Source of the DNA: Phytophthora sp. 'mugwort'
Lineage: Eukaryota > Oomycota > Peronosporomycetes > Peronosporales > Peronosporaceae
Reading direction: 5' to 3'
Length of the DNA: 64,000 nucleotides
NCBI GenBank assembly: GCA_033558025.1
Contig: JAUCEF010000010.1
Span: 1,637,001 to 1,701,000 of the forward strand
Shown: one piece after another, positions 1 to 11,102 of the stretch
Layout: every line of letters begins with the position of its first letter
Numbering within the stretch: position 1 is the first letter of the stretch
Made by a program: the position numbers and the translations under genes
Notes under the pieces: model-generated
The model's input: the letters and a program-made list of their open reading frames with translations, nothing else
The model's database searches: none
What the model was told of the DNA's origin: nothing

Positions 1-436
1 ACTACACACCCTCCACCACCCACAAACTCGACAATACCACACATATCACCCGTTGACGCTATCACTACGCCCATGTGCCTCTATTGCCCATCGCTGGCTC
101 TGATCACAGCCTTTAAACTTCTACTCGATCGGTAGTCACCATGTATGGTCCGAGTCAATTGCCAAACCAGCAGCCCAACGTATCGCTTTTGGCTTGTTTT
201 GCAGGCGTCCAAGACACACAGGACCGACACTACGTCCCGAGCGAGGCTCGAGACACACCCCGGCTCGAGTGAGTCGACTTTGACTCGGTCGAATGCCACC
301 GACAGGAATCGATGCCGAGCCGCGACGGGCCTCCATTGTGTCGGGGTGGACATGGCTCCAGTGACGAAACCGATGCATGGACATGTCAGTGGTATCGCCG
401 GACTGGCTGGGACGCAGGCGACAGCGCCGCTGCAGC
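1..436. other. Intergenic spacer of the repeat unit (unit 1 as example)
   Basis: This stretch lies between the upstream side of one tRNA and the backup terminator of the next. No second RNA gene is recognised: no B box comparable to the tRNA's, no 5S rRNA, U6, other snRNA or spliced-leader signature. Long open frames exist on both strands but do not look coding (see rejected items). Visible structure is limited to a C-rich tract near the start, a TTTAAA at 112-117, short GGCTCGAG direct repeats at 245-252 and 262-269, and a small inverted repeat at 270-287. The equivalent region is present in every unit. Confidence 0.8.
270..287. repeat. 6-bp inverted repeat with 6-nt loop, present in every unit
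   Basis: The arms are CGAGTC and GACTCG around GACTTT. In unit 1 the first arm base is T (270T). Two of the array's recurrent polymorphisms fall in this arm, at its outer (270) and inner (275) base. Both are C-to-T and leave a G-U-capable pair in a plus-strand transcript. No function is known. Confidence 0.5.
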
Positions 437-440
437 AAAA
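437..440 (-). terminator. Backup T4 run downstream of the tRNA (unit 1 as example)
   Basis: On the tRNA strand this reads CTTTTGC, starting 33 nt after the tRNA 3' end. T4 is the minimal terminator for many RNA polymerase III systems. It would catch read-through from the T5 run and is the only nearby T run in units where the T5 is broken. Confidence 0.5.
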
Positions 441-456
441 GTAGGATACTTGAGGC

Positions 457-461
457 AAAAA
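457..461 (-). terminator. RNA polymerase III T5 terminator (unit 1 as example)
   Basis: On the tRNA strand this reads CTTTTTGCC, beginning 12 nt after the discriminator base, a usual position for a Pol III terminator. It is present in all units except 27, 31 and 34, where the central base is changed. Confidence 0.8.
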
Positions 462-484
462 GAGCAAAGGAGATATCAGAGGAG

Positions 485-495
485 GGGATCGAACC
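485..495 (-). promoter_or_regulatory. B box of the tRNA gene (unit 1 as example)
   Basis: The tRNA strand reads GGTTCGATCCC, matching the eukaryotic B-box consensus GGTTCRANYCC. It covers tRNA positions 52-62 (T arm) and is the expected TFIIIC-binding element. I saw no variant of it in any unit. Confidence 0.85.
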
Positions 496-528
496 CTCGA
501 TCTCGAGCGTGTGAAGCTCGCGTCCTAA

Positions 529-539
529 CCACTAGACGA
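529..539 (-). promoter_or_regulatory. A box of the tRNA gene (unit 1 as example)
   Basis: The tRNA strand reads TCGTCTAGTGG, covering tRNA positions 8-19. It keeps the AGTGG core but departs from the consensus TRGYNNAGYNGG at position 9, where C replaces a purine. The A box is therefore slightly weaker than the B box. Confidence 0.7.
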
Positions 540-564
540 CACTGACACGTTCGACAACTACACA

Positions 565-577
565 CCCTCCACCACCC
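565..577 (-). promoter_or_regulatory. G-rich tract 19-31 nt upstream of the tRNA (unit 1 as example)
   Basis: The tRNA strand reads GGGTGGTGGAGGG, four G runs separated by single bases, which is a possible two-tetrad G-quadruplex. It recurs upstream of every tRNA, and a one-G deletion in the first run accounts for the 555-bp units. A regulatory role is only an inference from its fixed position. Confidence 0.35.
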
Positions 578-1029
578 ACAAACTCGACAATACCACACAT
601 ATCACCCGTTGACGCTATCACTACGCCCATGTGCCTCTATTGCCCATCGCTGGCTCTGATCACAGCCTTTAAACTTCTACTCGATCGGTAGTCACCATGT
701 ATGGTCCGAGTCAATTGCCAAACCAGCAGCCCAACGTATCGCTTTTGGCTTGTTTTGCAGGCGTCCAAGACACACAGGACCGACACTACGTCCCGAGCGA
801 GGCTCGAGACACACCCCGGCTCGAGCGAGTCGACTTTGACTCGGTCGAATGCCACCGACAGGAATCGATGCCGAGCCGCGACGGGCCTCCATTGTGTCGG
901 GGTGGACATGGCTCCAGTGACGAAACCGATGCATGGACATGTCAGTGGTATCGCCGGATTGGCTGGGACGCAGGCGACAGCGCCGCTGCAGCAAAAGTAG
1001 GATACTTGAGGCAAAAAGAGCAAAGGAGA

Positions 1030-1102
1030 TATCAGAGGAGGGGATCGAACCCTCGATCTCGAGCGTGTGAAGCTCGCGTCCTAACCACTAGACGACACTG
1101 AC
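1030..1102 (-). tRNA. tRNA-Val(CAC), unit 2
   Basis: Gene as in unit 1. Unit difference: 403T. Confidence 0.92.
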
Positions 1103-1584
1103 ACATTCGACAACTACACACCCTCCACCACCACAAACTCGACAATACCACACATATCACCCGTTGACGCTATCACTACGCCCATGTGCCTCTATTGCCC
1201 ATCGCTGGCTCTGATCACAGCCTTTAAACTTCTACTCGATCGGTAGTCACCATGTATGGTCCGAGTCAATTGCCAAACCAGCAGCCCAACGTATCGCTTT
1301 TGGCTTGTTTTGCAGGCGTCCAAGACACACAGGACCGACACTACGTCCCGAGCGAGGCTCGAGACACACCCCGGCTCGAGTGAGTCGACTTTGACTCGGT
1401 CGAATGCCACCGACAGGAATCGATGCCGAGCCGCGACGGGCCTCCATTGTGTCGGGGTGGACATGGCTCCAGTGACGAAACCGATGCATGGACATGTCAG
1501 TGGTATCGCCGGACTGGCTGGGACGCAGGCGACAGCGCCGCTGCAGCAAAAGTAGGATACTTGAGGCAAAAAGAGCAAAGGAGA

Positions 1585-1657
1585 TATCAGAGGAGGGGAT
1601 CGAACCCTCGATCTCGAGCGTGTGAAGCTCGCGTCCTAACCACTAGACGACACTGAC
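1585..1657 (-). tRNA. tRNA-Val(CAC), unit 3
   Basis: Gene as in unit 1. Unit difference: 270T. Confidence 0.92.
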
Positions 1658-2140
1658 ACATTCGACAACTACACACCCTCCACCACCCACAAACTCGACA
1701 ATACCACACATATCACCCGTTGACGCTATCACTACGCCCATGTGCCTCTATTGCCCATCGCTGGCTCTGATCACAGCCTTTAAACTTCTACTCGATCGGT
1801 AGTCACCATGTATGGTCCGAGTCAATTGCCAAACCAGCAGCCCAACGTATCGCTTTTGGCTTGTTTTGCAGGCGTCCAAGACACACAGGACCGACACTAC
1901 GTCCCGAGCGAGGCTCGAGACACACCCCGGCTCGAGCGAGTCGACTTTGACTCGGTCGAATGCCACCGACAGGAATCGATGCCGAGCCGCGACGGGCCTC
2001 CATTGTGTCGGGGTGGACATGGCTCCAGTGACGAAACCGATGCATGGACATGTCAGTGGTATCGCCGGACTGGCTGGGACGCAGGCGACAGCGCCGCTGC
2101 AGCAAAAGTAGGATACTTGAGGCAAAAAGAGCAAAGGAGA

Positions 2141-2213
2141 TATCAGAGGAGGGGATCGAACCCTCGATCTCGAGCGTGTGAAGCTCGCGTCCTAACCACT
2201 AGACGACACTGAC
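2141..2213 (-). tRNA. tRNA-Val(CAC), unit 4
   Basis: Gene as in unit 1. Consensus unit. Confidence 0.92.
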
Positions 2214-2696
2214 ACATTCGACAACTACACACCCTCCACCACCCACAAACTCGACAATACCACACATATCACCCGTTGACGCTATCACTACGCCCATGTG
2301 CCTCTATTGCCCATCGCTGGCTCTGATCACAGCCTTTAAACTTCTACTCGATCGGTAGTCACCATGTATGGTCCGAGTCAATTGCCAAACCAGCAGCCCA
2401 ACGTATCGCTTTTGGCTTGTTTTGCAGGCGTCCAAGACACACAGGACCGACACTACGTCCCGAGCGAGGCTCGAGACACACCCCGGCTCGAGCGAGTCGA
2501 CTTTGACTCGGTCGAATGCCACCGACAGGAATCGATGCCGAGCCGCGACGGGCCTCCATTGTGTCGGGGTGGACATGGCTCCAGTGACGAAACCGATGCA
2601 TGGACATGTCAGTGGTATCGCCGGACTGGCTGGGACGCAGGCGACAGCGCCGCTGCAGCAAAAGTAGGATACTTGAGGCAAAAAGAGCAAAGGAGA

Positions 2697-2769
2697 TATC
2701 AGAGGAGGGGATCGAACCCTCGATCTCGAGCGTGTGAAGCTCGCGTCCTAACCACTAGACGACACTGAC
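2697..2769 (-). tRNA. tRNA-Val(CAC), unit 5
   Basis: Gene as in unit 1. Consensus unit. Confidence 0.92.
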
Positions 2770-3252
2770 ACGTTCGACAACTACACACCCTCCACCACCC
2801 ACAAACTCGACAATACCACACATATCACCCGTTGACGCTATCACTACGCCCATGTGCCTCTATTGCCCATCGCTGGCTCTGATCACAGCCTTTAAACTTC
2901 TACTCGATCGGTAGTCACCATGTATGGTCCGAGTCAATTGCCAAACCAGCAGCCCAACGTATCGCTTTTGGCTTGTTTTGCAGGCGTCCAAGACACACAG
3001 GACCGACACTACGTCCCGAGCGAGGCTCGAGACACACCCCGGCTCGAGTGAGTCGACTTTGACTCGGTCGAATGCCACCGACAGGAATCGATGCCGAGCC
3101 GCGACGGGCCTCCATTGTGTCGGGGTGGACATGGCTCCAGTGACGAAACCGATGCATGGACATGTCAGTGGTATCGCCGGACTGGCTGGGACGCAGGCGA
3201 CAGCGCCGCTGCAGCAAAAGTAGGATACTTGAGGCAAAAAGAGCAAAGGAGA

Positions 3253-3325
3253 TATCAGAGGAGGGGATCGAACCCTCGATCTCGAGCGTGTGAAGCTCGC
3301 GTCCTAACCACTAGACGACACTGAC
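3253..3325 (-). tRNA. tRNA-Val(CAC), unit 6
   Basis: Gene as in unit 1. Unit difference: 270T. Confidence 0.92.
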
Positions 3326-3808
3326 ACGTTCGACAACTACACACCCTCCACCACCCACAAACTCGACAATACCACACATATCACCCGTTGACGCTATCAC
3401 TACGCCCATGTGCCTCTATTGCCCATCGCTGGCTCTGATCACAGCCTTTAAACTTCTACTCGATCGGTAGTCACCATGTATGGTCCGAGTCAATTGCCAA
3501 ACCAGCAGCCCAACGTATCGCTTTTGGCTTGTTTTGCAGGCGTCCAAGACACACAGGACCGACACTACGTCCCGAGCGAGGCTCGAGACACACCCCGGCT
3601 CGAGCGAGTCGACTTTGACTCGGTCGAATGCCACCGACAGGAATCGATGCCGAGCCGCGACGGGCCTCCATTGTGTCGGGGTGGACATGGCTCCAGTGAC
3701 GAAACCGATGCATGGACATGTCAGTGGTATCGCCGGATTGGCTGGGACGCAGGCGACAGCGCCGCTGCAGCAAAAGTAGGATACTTGAGGCAAAAAGAGC
3801 AAAGGAGA

Positions 3809-3881
3809 TATCAGAGGAGGGGATCGAACCCTCGATCTCGAGCGTGTGAAGCTCGCGTCCTAACCACTAGACGACACTGAC
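3809..3881 (-). tRNA. tRNA-Val(CAC), unit 7
   Basis: Gene as in unit 1. Unit difference: 403T. Confidence 0.92.
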
Positions 3882-4363
3882 ACATTCGACAACTACACAC
3901 CCTCCACCACCACAAACTCGACAATACCACACATATCACCCGTTGACGCTATCACTACGCCCATGTGCCTCTATTGCCCATCGCTGGCTCTGATCACAGC
4001 CTTTAAACTTCTACTCGATCGGTAGTCACCATGTATGGTCCGAGTCAATTGCCAAACCAGCAGCCCAACGTATCGCTTTTGGCTTGTTTTGCAGGCGTCC
4101 AAGGCACACAGGACCGACACTACGTCCCGAGCGAGGCTCGAGACACACCCCGGCTCGAGCGAGTCGACTTTGACTCGGTCGAATGCCACCGACAGGAATC
4201 GATGCCGAGCCGCAACGGGCCTCCATTGTGTCGGGGTGGACATGGCTCCAGTGACGAAACCGATGCATGGACATGTCAGTGGTATCGCCGGACTGGCTGG
4301 GACGCAGGCGACAGCGCCGCTGCAGCAAAAGTAGGATACTTGAGGCAAAAAGAGCAAAGGAGA

Positions 4364-4436
4364 TATCAGAGGAGGGGATCGAACCCTCGATCTCGAGCGT
4401 GTGAAGCTCGCGTCCTAACCACTAGACGACACTGAC
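4364..4436 (-). tRNA. tRNA-Val(CAC), unit 8
   Basis: Gene as in unit 1. Unit differences: 214G, 324A. Confidence 0.92.
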
Positions 4437-4918
4437 ACATTCGACAACTACACACCCTCCACCACCACAAACTCGACAATACCACACATATCACCCGTTG
4501 ACGCTATCACTACGCCCATGTGCCTCTATTGCCCATCGCTGGCTCTGATCACAGCCTTTAAACTTCTACTCGATCGGTAGTCACCATGTATGGTCCGAGT
4601 CAATTGCCAAACCAGCAGCCCAACGTATCGCTTTTGGCTTGTTTTGCAGGCGTCCAAGACACACAGGACCGACACTACGTCCCGAGCGAGGCTCGAGACA
4701 CACCCCGGCTCGAGCGAGTCGACTTTGACTCGGTCGAATGCCACCGACAGGAATCGATGCCGAGCCGCGACGGGCCTCCATTGTGTCGGGGTGGACATGG
4801 CTCCAGTGACGAAACCGATGCATGGACATGTCAGTGGTATCGCCGGACTGGCTGGGACGCAGGCGACAGCGCCGCTGCAGCAAAAGTAGGATACTTGAGG
4901 CAAAAAGAGCAAAGGAGA

Positions 4919-4991
4919 TATCAGAGGAGGGGATCGAACCCTCGATCTCGAGCGTGTGAAGCTCGCGTCCTAACCACTAGACGACACTGAC
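4919..4991 (-). tRNA. tRNA-Val(CAC), unit 9
   Basis: Gene as in unit 1. Consensus unit. Confidence 0.92.
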
Positions 4992-5472
4992 ACGTTCGAC
5001 AACTACACACCCTCCACCACCCACAAACTCGACAATACCACACATATCACCCGTTGACGCTATCACTACGCCCATGTGCCTCTATTGCCCATCGCTGGCT
5101 CTGATCACAGCCTTTAAACTTCTACTCGATCGGTAGTCACCATGTATGGTCCGAGTCAATTGCCAAACCAGCAGCCCAACGTATCGCTTTTGGCTTGTTT
5201 TGCAGGCGTCCAAGACACACAGGACCGACACTACGTCCCGAGCGAGGCTCGAGACACACCCCGGCTCGAGCGAGTCGACTTTGACTCGGTCGAATGCCAC
5301 CGACAGGAATCGATGCCGAGCCGCGACGGGCCTCCATTGTGTCGGGGTGGACATGGCTCCAGTGACGAAACCGATGCATGGACATGTCAGTGGTATCGCC
5401 GGACTGGCTGGGACGCAGGCGACAGCGCCGCTGCAGCAAAAGTAGGATACGAGGCAAAAAGAGCAAAGGAGA

Positions 5473-5545
5473 TATCAGAGGAGGGGATCGAACCCTCGAT
5501 CTCGAGCGTGTGAAGCTCGCGTCCTAACCACTAGACGACACTGAC
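5473..5545 (-). tRNA. tRNA-Val(CAC), unit 10
   Basis: Gene as in unit 1. First unit with 450-451 deleted, which brings the backup T4 two bases closer to the T5. Confidence 0.92.
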
Positions 5546-6028
5546 ACGTTCGACAACTACACACCCTCCACCACCCACAAACTCGACAATACCACACATA
5601 TCACCCGTTGACGCTATCACTACGCCCATGTGCCTCTATTGCCCATCGCTGGCTCTGATCACAGCCTTTAAACTTCTACTCGATCGGTAGTCACCATGTA
5701 TGGTCCGAGTCAATTGCCAAACCAGCAGCCCAACGTATCGCTTTTGGCTTGTTTTGCAGGCGTCCAAGGCACACAGGACCGACACTACGTCCCGAGCGAG
5801 GCTCGAGACACACCCCGGCTCGAGCGAGTCGACTTTGACTCGGTCGAATGCCACCGACAGGAATCGATGCCGAGCCGCAACGGGCCTCCATTGTGTCGGG
5901 GTGGACATGGCTCCAGTGACGAAACCGATGCATGGACATGTCAGTGGTATCGCCGGACTGGCTGGGACGCAGGCGACAGCGCCGCTGCAGCAAAAGTAGG
6001 ATACTTGAGGCAAAAAGAGCAAAGGAGA

Positions 6029-6101
6029 TATCAGAGGAGGGGATCGAACCCTCGATCTCGAGCGTGTGAAGCTCGCGTCCTAACCACTAGACGACACTGA
6101 C
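6029..6101 (-). tRNA. tRNA-Val(CAC), unit 11
   Basis: Gene as in unit 1. Unit differences: 214G, 324A. Confidence 0.92.
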
Positions 6102-6584
6102 ACGTTCGACAACTACACACCCTCCACCACCCACAAACTCGACAATACCACACATATCACCCGTTGACGCTATCACTACGCCCATGTGCCTCTATTGCCC
6201 ATCGCTGGCTCTGATCACAGCCTTTAAACTTCTACTCGATCGGTAGTCACCATGTATGGTCCGAGTCAATTGCCAAACCAGCAGCCCAACGTATCGCTTT
6301 TGGCTTGTTTTGCAGGCGTCCAAGACACACAGGACCGACACTACGTCCCGAGCGAGGCTCGAGACACACCCCGGCTCGAGCGAGTCGACTTTGACTCGGT
6401 CGAATGCCACCGACAGGAATCGATGCCGAGCCGCGACGGGCCTCCATTGTGTCGGGGTGGACATGGCTCCAGTGACGAAACCGATGCATGGACATGTCAG
6501 TGGTATCGCCGGATTGGCTGGGACGCAGGCGACAGCGCCGCTGCAGCAAAAGTAGGATACTTGAGGCAAAAAGAGCAAAGGAGA

Positions 6585-6657
6585 TATCAGAGGAGGGGAT
6601 CGAACCCTCGATCTCGAGCGTGTGAAGCTCGCGTCCTAACCACTAGACGACACTGAC
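6585..6657 (-). tRNA. tRNA-Val(CAC), unit 12
   Basis: Gene as in unit 1. Unit difference: 403T. Confidence 0.92.
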
Positions 6658-7139
6658 ACATTCGACAACTACACACCCTCCACCACCACAAACTCGACAA
6701 TACCACACATATCACCCGTTGACGCTATCACTACGCCCATGTGCCTCTATTGCCCATCGCTGGCTCTGATCACAGCCTTTAAACTTCTACTCGATCGGTA
6801 GTCACCATGTATGGTCCGAGTCAATTGCCAAACCAGCAGCCCAACGTATCGCTTTTGGCTTGTTTTGCAGGCGTCCAAGACACACAGGACCGACACTACG
6901 TCCCGAGCGAGGCTCGAGACACACCCCGGCTCGAGTGAGTCGACTTTGACTCGGTCGAATGCCACCGACAGGAATCGATGCCGAGCCGCGACGGGCCTCC
7001 ATTGTGTCGGGGTGGACATGGCTCCAGTGACGAAACCGATGCATGGACATGTCAGTGGTATCGCCGGACTGGCTGGGACGCAGGCGACAGCGCCGCTGCA
7101 GCAAAAGTAGGATACTTGAGGCAAAAAGAGCAAAGGAGA

Positions 7140-7212
7140 TATCAGAGGAGGGGATCGAACCCTCGATCTCGAGCGTGTGAAGCTCGCGTCCTAACCACTA
7201 GACGACACTGAC
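7140..7212 (-). tRNA. tRNA-Val(CAC), unit 13
   Basis: Gene as in unit 1. Unit difference: 270T. Confidence 0.92.
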
Positions 7213-7695
7213 ACGTTCGACAACTACACACCCTCCACCACCCACAAACTCGACAATACCACACATATCACCCGTTGACGCTATCACTACGCCCATGTGC
7301 CTCTATTGCCCATCGCTGGCTCTGATCACAGCCTTTAAACTTCTACTCGATCGGTAGTCACCATGTATGGTCCGAGTCAATTGCCAAACCAGCAGCCCAA
7401 CGTATCGCTTTTGGCTTGTTTTGCAGGCGTCCAAGACACACAGGACCGACACTACGTCCCGAGCGAGGCTCGAGACACACCCCGGCTCGAGCGAGTCGAC
7501 TTTGACTCGGTCGAATGCCACCGACAGGAATCGATGCCGAGCCGCGACGGGCCTCCATTGTGTCGGGGTGGACATGGCTCCAGTGACGAAACCGATGCAT
7601 GGACATGTCAGTGGTATCGCCGGACTGGCTGGGACGCAGGCGACAGCGCCGCTGCAGCAAAAGTAGGATACTTGAGGCAAAAAGAGCAAAGGAGA

Positions 7696-7768
7696 TATCA
7701 GAGGAGGGGATCGAACCCTCGATCTCGAGCGTGTGAAGCTCGCGTCCTAACCACTAGACGACACTGAC
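7696..7768 (-). tRNA. tRNA-Val(CAC), unit 14
   Basis: Gene as in unit 1. Consensus unit. Confidence 0.92.
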
Positions 7769-8251
7769 ACATTCGACAACTACACACCCTCCACCACCCA
7801 CAAACTCGACAATACCACACATATCACCCGTTGACGCTATCACTACGCCCATGTGCCTCTATTGCCCATCGCTGGCTCTGATCACAGCCTTTAAACTTCT
7901 ACTCGATCGGTAGTCACCATGTATGGTCCGAGTCAATTGCCAAACCAGCAGCCCAACGTATCGCTTTTGGCTTGTTTTGCAGGCGTCCAAGGCACACAGG
8001 ACCGACACTACGTCCCGAGCGAGGCTCGAGACACACCCCGGCTCGAGCGAGTCGACTTTGACTCGGTCGAATGCCACCGACAGGAATCGATGCCGAGCCG
8101 CAACGGGCCTCCATTGTGTCGGGGTGGACATGGCTCCAGTGACGAAACCGATGCATGGACATGTCAGTGGTATCGCCGGACTGGCTGGGACGCAGGCGAC
8201 AGCGCCGCTGCAGCAAAAGTAGGATACGTGAGGCAAAAAGAGCAAAGGAGA

Positions 8252-8324
8252 TATCAGAGGAGGGGATCGAACCCTCGATCTCGAGCGTGTGAAGCTCGCG
8301 TCCTAACCACTAGACGACACTGAC
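8252..8324 (-). tRNA. tRNA-Val(CAC), unit 15
   Basis: Gene as in unit 1. Unit differences: 214G, 324A, 450G. Confidence 0.92.
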
Positions 8325-8806
8325 ACATTCGACAACTACACACCCTCCACCACCACAAACTCGACAATACCACACATATCACCCGTTGACGCTATCACTA
8401 CGCCCATGTGCCTCTATTGCCCATCGCTGGCTCTGATCACAGCCTTTAAACTTCTACTCGATCGGTAGTCACCATGTATGGTCCGAGTCAATTGCCAAAC
8501 CAGCAGCCCAACGTATCGCTTTTGGCTTGTTTTGCAGGCGTCCAAGACACACAGGACCGACACTACGTCCCGAGCGAGGCTCGAGACACACCCCGGCTCG
8601 AGCGAGTCGACTTTGACTCGGTCGAATGCCACCGACAGGAATCGATGCCGAGCCGCAACGGGCCTCCATTGTGTCGGGGTGGACATGGCTCCAGTGACGA
8701 AACCGATGCATGGACATGTCAGTGGTATCGCCGGACTGGCTGGGACGCAGGCGACAGCGCCGCTGCAGCAAAAGTAGGATACTTGAGGCAAAAAGAGCAA
8801 AGGAGA

Positions 8807-8879
8807 TATCAGAGGAGGGGATCGAACCCTCGATCTCGAGCGTGTGAAGCTCGCGTCCTAACCACTAGACGACACTGAC
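8807..8879 (-). tRNA. tRNA-Val(CAC), unit 16
   Basis: Gene as in unit 1. Unit difference: 324A without its usual partner 214G, so probably a recombinant. Confidence 0.92.
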
Positions 8880-9362
8880 ACGTTCGACAACTACACACCC
8901 TCCACCACCCACAAACTCGACAATACCACACATATCACCCGTTGACGCTATCACTACGCCCATGTGCCTCTATTGCCCATCGCTGGCTCTGATCACAGCC
9001 TTTAAACTTCTACTCGATCGGTAGTCACCATGTATGGTCCGAGTCAATTGCCAAACCAGCAGCCCAACGTATCGCTTTTGGCTTGTTTTGCAGGCGTCCA
9101 AGACACACAGGACCGACACTACGTCCCGAGCGAGGCTCGAGACACACCCCGGCTCGAGTGAGTCGACTTTGACTCGGTCGAATGCCACCGACAGGAATCG
9201 ATGCCGAGCCGCGACGGGCCTCCATTGTGTCGGGGTGGACATGGCTCCAGTGACGAAACCGATGCATGGACATGTCAGTGGTATCGCCGGACTGGCTGGG
9301 ACGCAGGCGACAGCGCCGCTGCAGCAAAAGTAGGATACTTGAGGCAAAAAGAGCAAAGGAGA

Positions 9363-9435
9363 TATCAGAGGAGGGGATCGAACCCTCGATCTCGAGCGTG
9401 TGAAGCTCGCGTCCTAACCACTAGACGACACTGAC
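9363..9435 (-). tRNA. tRNA-Val(CAC), unit 17
   Basis: Gene as in unit 1. Unit difference: 270T. Confidence 0.92.
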
Positions 9436-9918
9436 ACATTCGACAACTACACACCCTCCACCACCCACAAACTCGACAATACCACACATATCACCCGTTG
9501 ACGCTATCACTACGCCCATGTGCCTCTATTGCCCATCGCTGGCTCTGATCACAGCCTTTAAACTTCTACTCGATCGGTAGTCACCATGTATGGTCCGAGT
9601 CAATTGCCAAACCAGCAGCCCAACGTATCGCTTTTGGCTTGTTTTGCAGGCGTCCAAGACACACAGGACCGACACTACGTCCCGAGCGAGGCTCGAGACA
9701 CACCCCGGCTCGAGCGAGTCGACTTTGACTCGGTCGAATGCCACCGACAGGAATCGATGCCGAGCCGCGACGGGCCTCCATTGTGTCGGGGTGGACATGG
9801 CTCCAGTGACGAAACCGATGCATGGACATGTCAGTGGTATCGCCGGATTGGCTGGGACGCAGGCGACAGCGCCGCTGCAGCAAAAGTAGGATACTTGAGG
9901 CAAAAAGATCAAAGGAGA

Positions 9919-9991
9919 TATCAGAGGAGGGGATCGAACCCTCGATCTCGAGCGTGTGAAGCTCGCGTCCTAACCACTAGACGACACTGAC
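9919..9991 (-). tRNA. tRNA-Val(CAC), unit 18
   Basis: Gene as in unit 1. Unit differences: 403T, 464T. This is the only unit with 464T next to the TT trailer allele. Confidence 0.92.
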
Positions 9992-10473
9992 ACATTCGAC
10001 AACTACACACCCTCCACCACCACAAACTCGACAATACCACACATATCACCCGTTGACGCTATCACTACGCCCATGTGCCTCTATTGCCCATCGCTGGCTC
10101 TGATCACAGCCTTTAAACTTCTACTCGATCGGTAGTCACCATGTATGGTCCGAGTCAATTGCCAAACCAGCAGCCCAACGTATCGCTTTTGGCTTGTTTT
10201 GCAGGCGTCCAAGACACACAGGACCGACACTACGTCCCGAGCGAGGCTCGAGACACACCCCGGCTCGAGTGAGTCGACTTTGACTCGGTCGAATGCCACC
10301 GACAGGAATCGATGCCGAGCCGCGACGGGCCTCCATTGTGTCGGGGTGGACATGGCTCCAGTGACGAAACCGATGCATGGACATGTCAGTGGTATCGCCG
10401 GACTGGCTGGGACGCAGGCGACAGCGCCGCTGCAGCAAAAGTAGGATACTTGAGGCAAAAAGAGCAAAGGAGA

Positions 10474-10546
10474 TATCAGAGGAGGGGATCGAACCCTCGA
10501 TCTCGAGCGTGTGAAGCTCGCGTCCTAACCACTAGACGACACTGAC
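10474..10546 (-). tRNA. tRNA-Val(CAC), unit 19
   Basis: Gene as in unit 1. Unit difference: 270T. Confidence 0.92.
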
Positions 10547-11029
10547 ACGTTCGACAACTACACACCCTCCACCACCCACAAACTCGACAATACCACACAT
10601 ATCACCCGTTGACGCTATCACTACGCCCATGTGCCTCTATTGCCCATCGCTGGCTCTGATCACAGCCTTTAAACTTCTACTCGATCGGTAGTCACCATGT
10701 ATGGTCCGAGTCAATTGCCAAACCAGCAGCCCAACGTATCGCTTTTGGCTTGTTTTGCAGGCGTCCAAGACACACAGGACCGACACTACGTCCCGAGCGA
10801 GGCTCGAGACACACCCCGGCTCGAGCGAGTCGACTTTGACTCGGTCGAATGCCACCGACAGGAATCGATGCCGAGCCGCGACGGGCCTCCATTGTGTCGG
10901 GGTGGACATGGCTCCAGTGACGAAACCGATGCATGGACATGTCAGTGATATCGCCGGACTGGCTGGGACGCAGGCGACAGCGCCGCTGCAGCAAAAGTAG
11001 GATACGTGAGGCAAAAAGATCAAAGGAGA

Positions 11030-11102
11030 TATCAGAGGAGGGGATCGAACCCTCGATCTCGAGCGTGTGAAGCTCGCGTCCTAACCACTAGACGACACTG
11101 AC
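11030..11102 (-). tRNA. tRNA-Val(CAC), unit 20
   Basis: Gene as in unit 1. Unit differences: 392A, 450G, 464T. First of five such units in a row. Confidence 0.92.

Larger units (their letters stand above)
474..546 (-). tRNA. tRNA-Val(CAC), unit 1
   Basis: This 73-nt gene would decode GUG. Reading 5' to 3' on the minus strand: acceptor GTCAGTG, TC, D stem GTCT/GGAC with loop AGTGGTTA, G26, anticodon stem CGAGC/GCTCG with loop TTCACAC (anticodon CAC at 513-511), variable loop AGATC, T stem GAGGG/CCCTC with loop TTCGATC, acceptor 3' strand CTCTGAT, discriminator A. U8-A14, G15-C48, G18-G19, T54-A58 and U33 are all as expected. The stem has G1-U72 and an unpaired U6-U67. There is no intron and no encoded CCA. 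Valine identity follows from the anticodon and A73. A degenerate but amplified copy is the alternative, given the two acceptor defects. Unit differs from consensus at 270T. Confidence 0.92.

Noticed and set aside
112..117. TTTAAA as an upstream TATA element for the tRNA
   Set aside because: The equivalent motif lies about 120 nt upstream of the tRNA start, too far for TFIIIB placement near -30. The region around -30 is the G-rich tract instead.
286..316. Possible second tRNA or Pol III gene: GGTCGAATGCC on the plus strand and GGCATCGATTCC on the minus strand resemble a B box
   Set aside because: Neither has a 5-bp T stem around a 7-nt loop, and no anticodon or acceptor arm can be folded around them.
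145..444. A 99-codon plus-strand open frame starting ATGGTCCGAGTC, present in almost all units
   Set aside because: All copies descend from one sequence, so conservation counts once. Recurrent variants in this frame are a mix of silent (270, 324, 403) and amino-acid-changing (184, 214, 275, 320, 392) substitutions, as expected without selection. It overlaps other open frames on both strands, and the CTGG deletion in units 69 and 70 frameshifts its end. The product resembles no family I recognise.
81..467. A 128-codon minus-strand open frame with a hydrophobic N-terminus that looks like a signal peptide
   Set aside because: It starts inside the Pol III terminator region. Its N-terminal part is removed in every unit with the 450-451 deletion and altered in units 69 and 70, and it carries several replacement polymorphisms. 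The 56% G+C content makes stop codons sparse, so long chance frames are expected.
312..545. A plus-strand frame running through the antisense of the tRNA (up to 134 codons in 270C units)
   Set aside because: Its start is removed by the 270T stop and it is truncated by the 392A stop in many units. Its C-terminal half is simply the complement of the tRNA gene.
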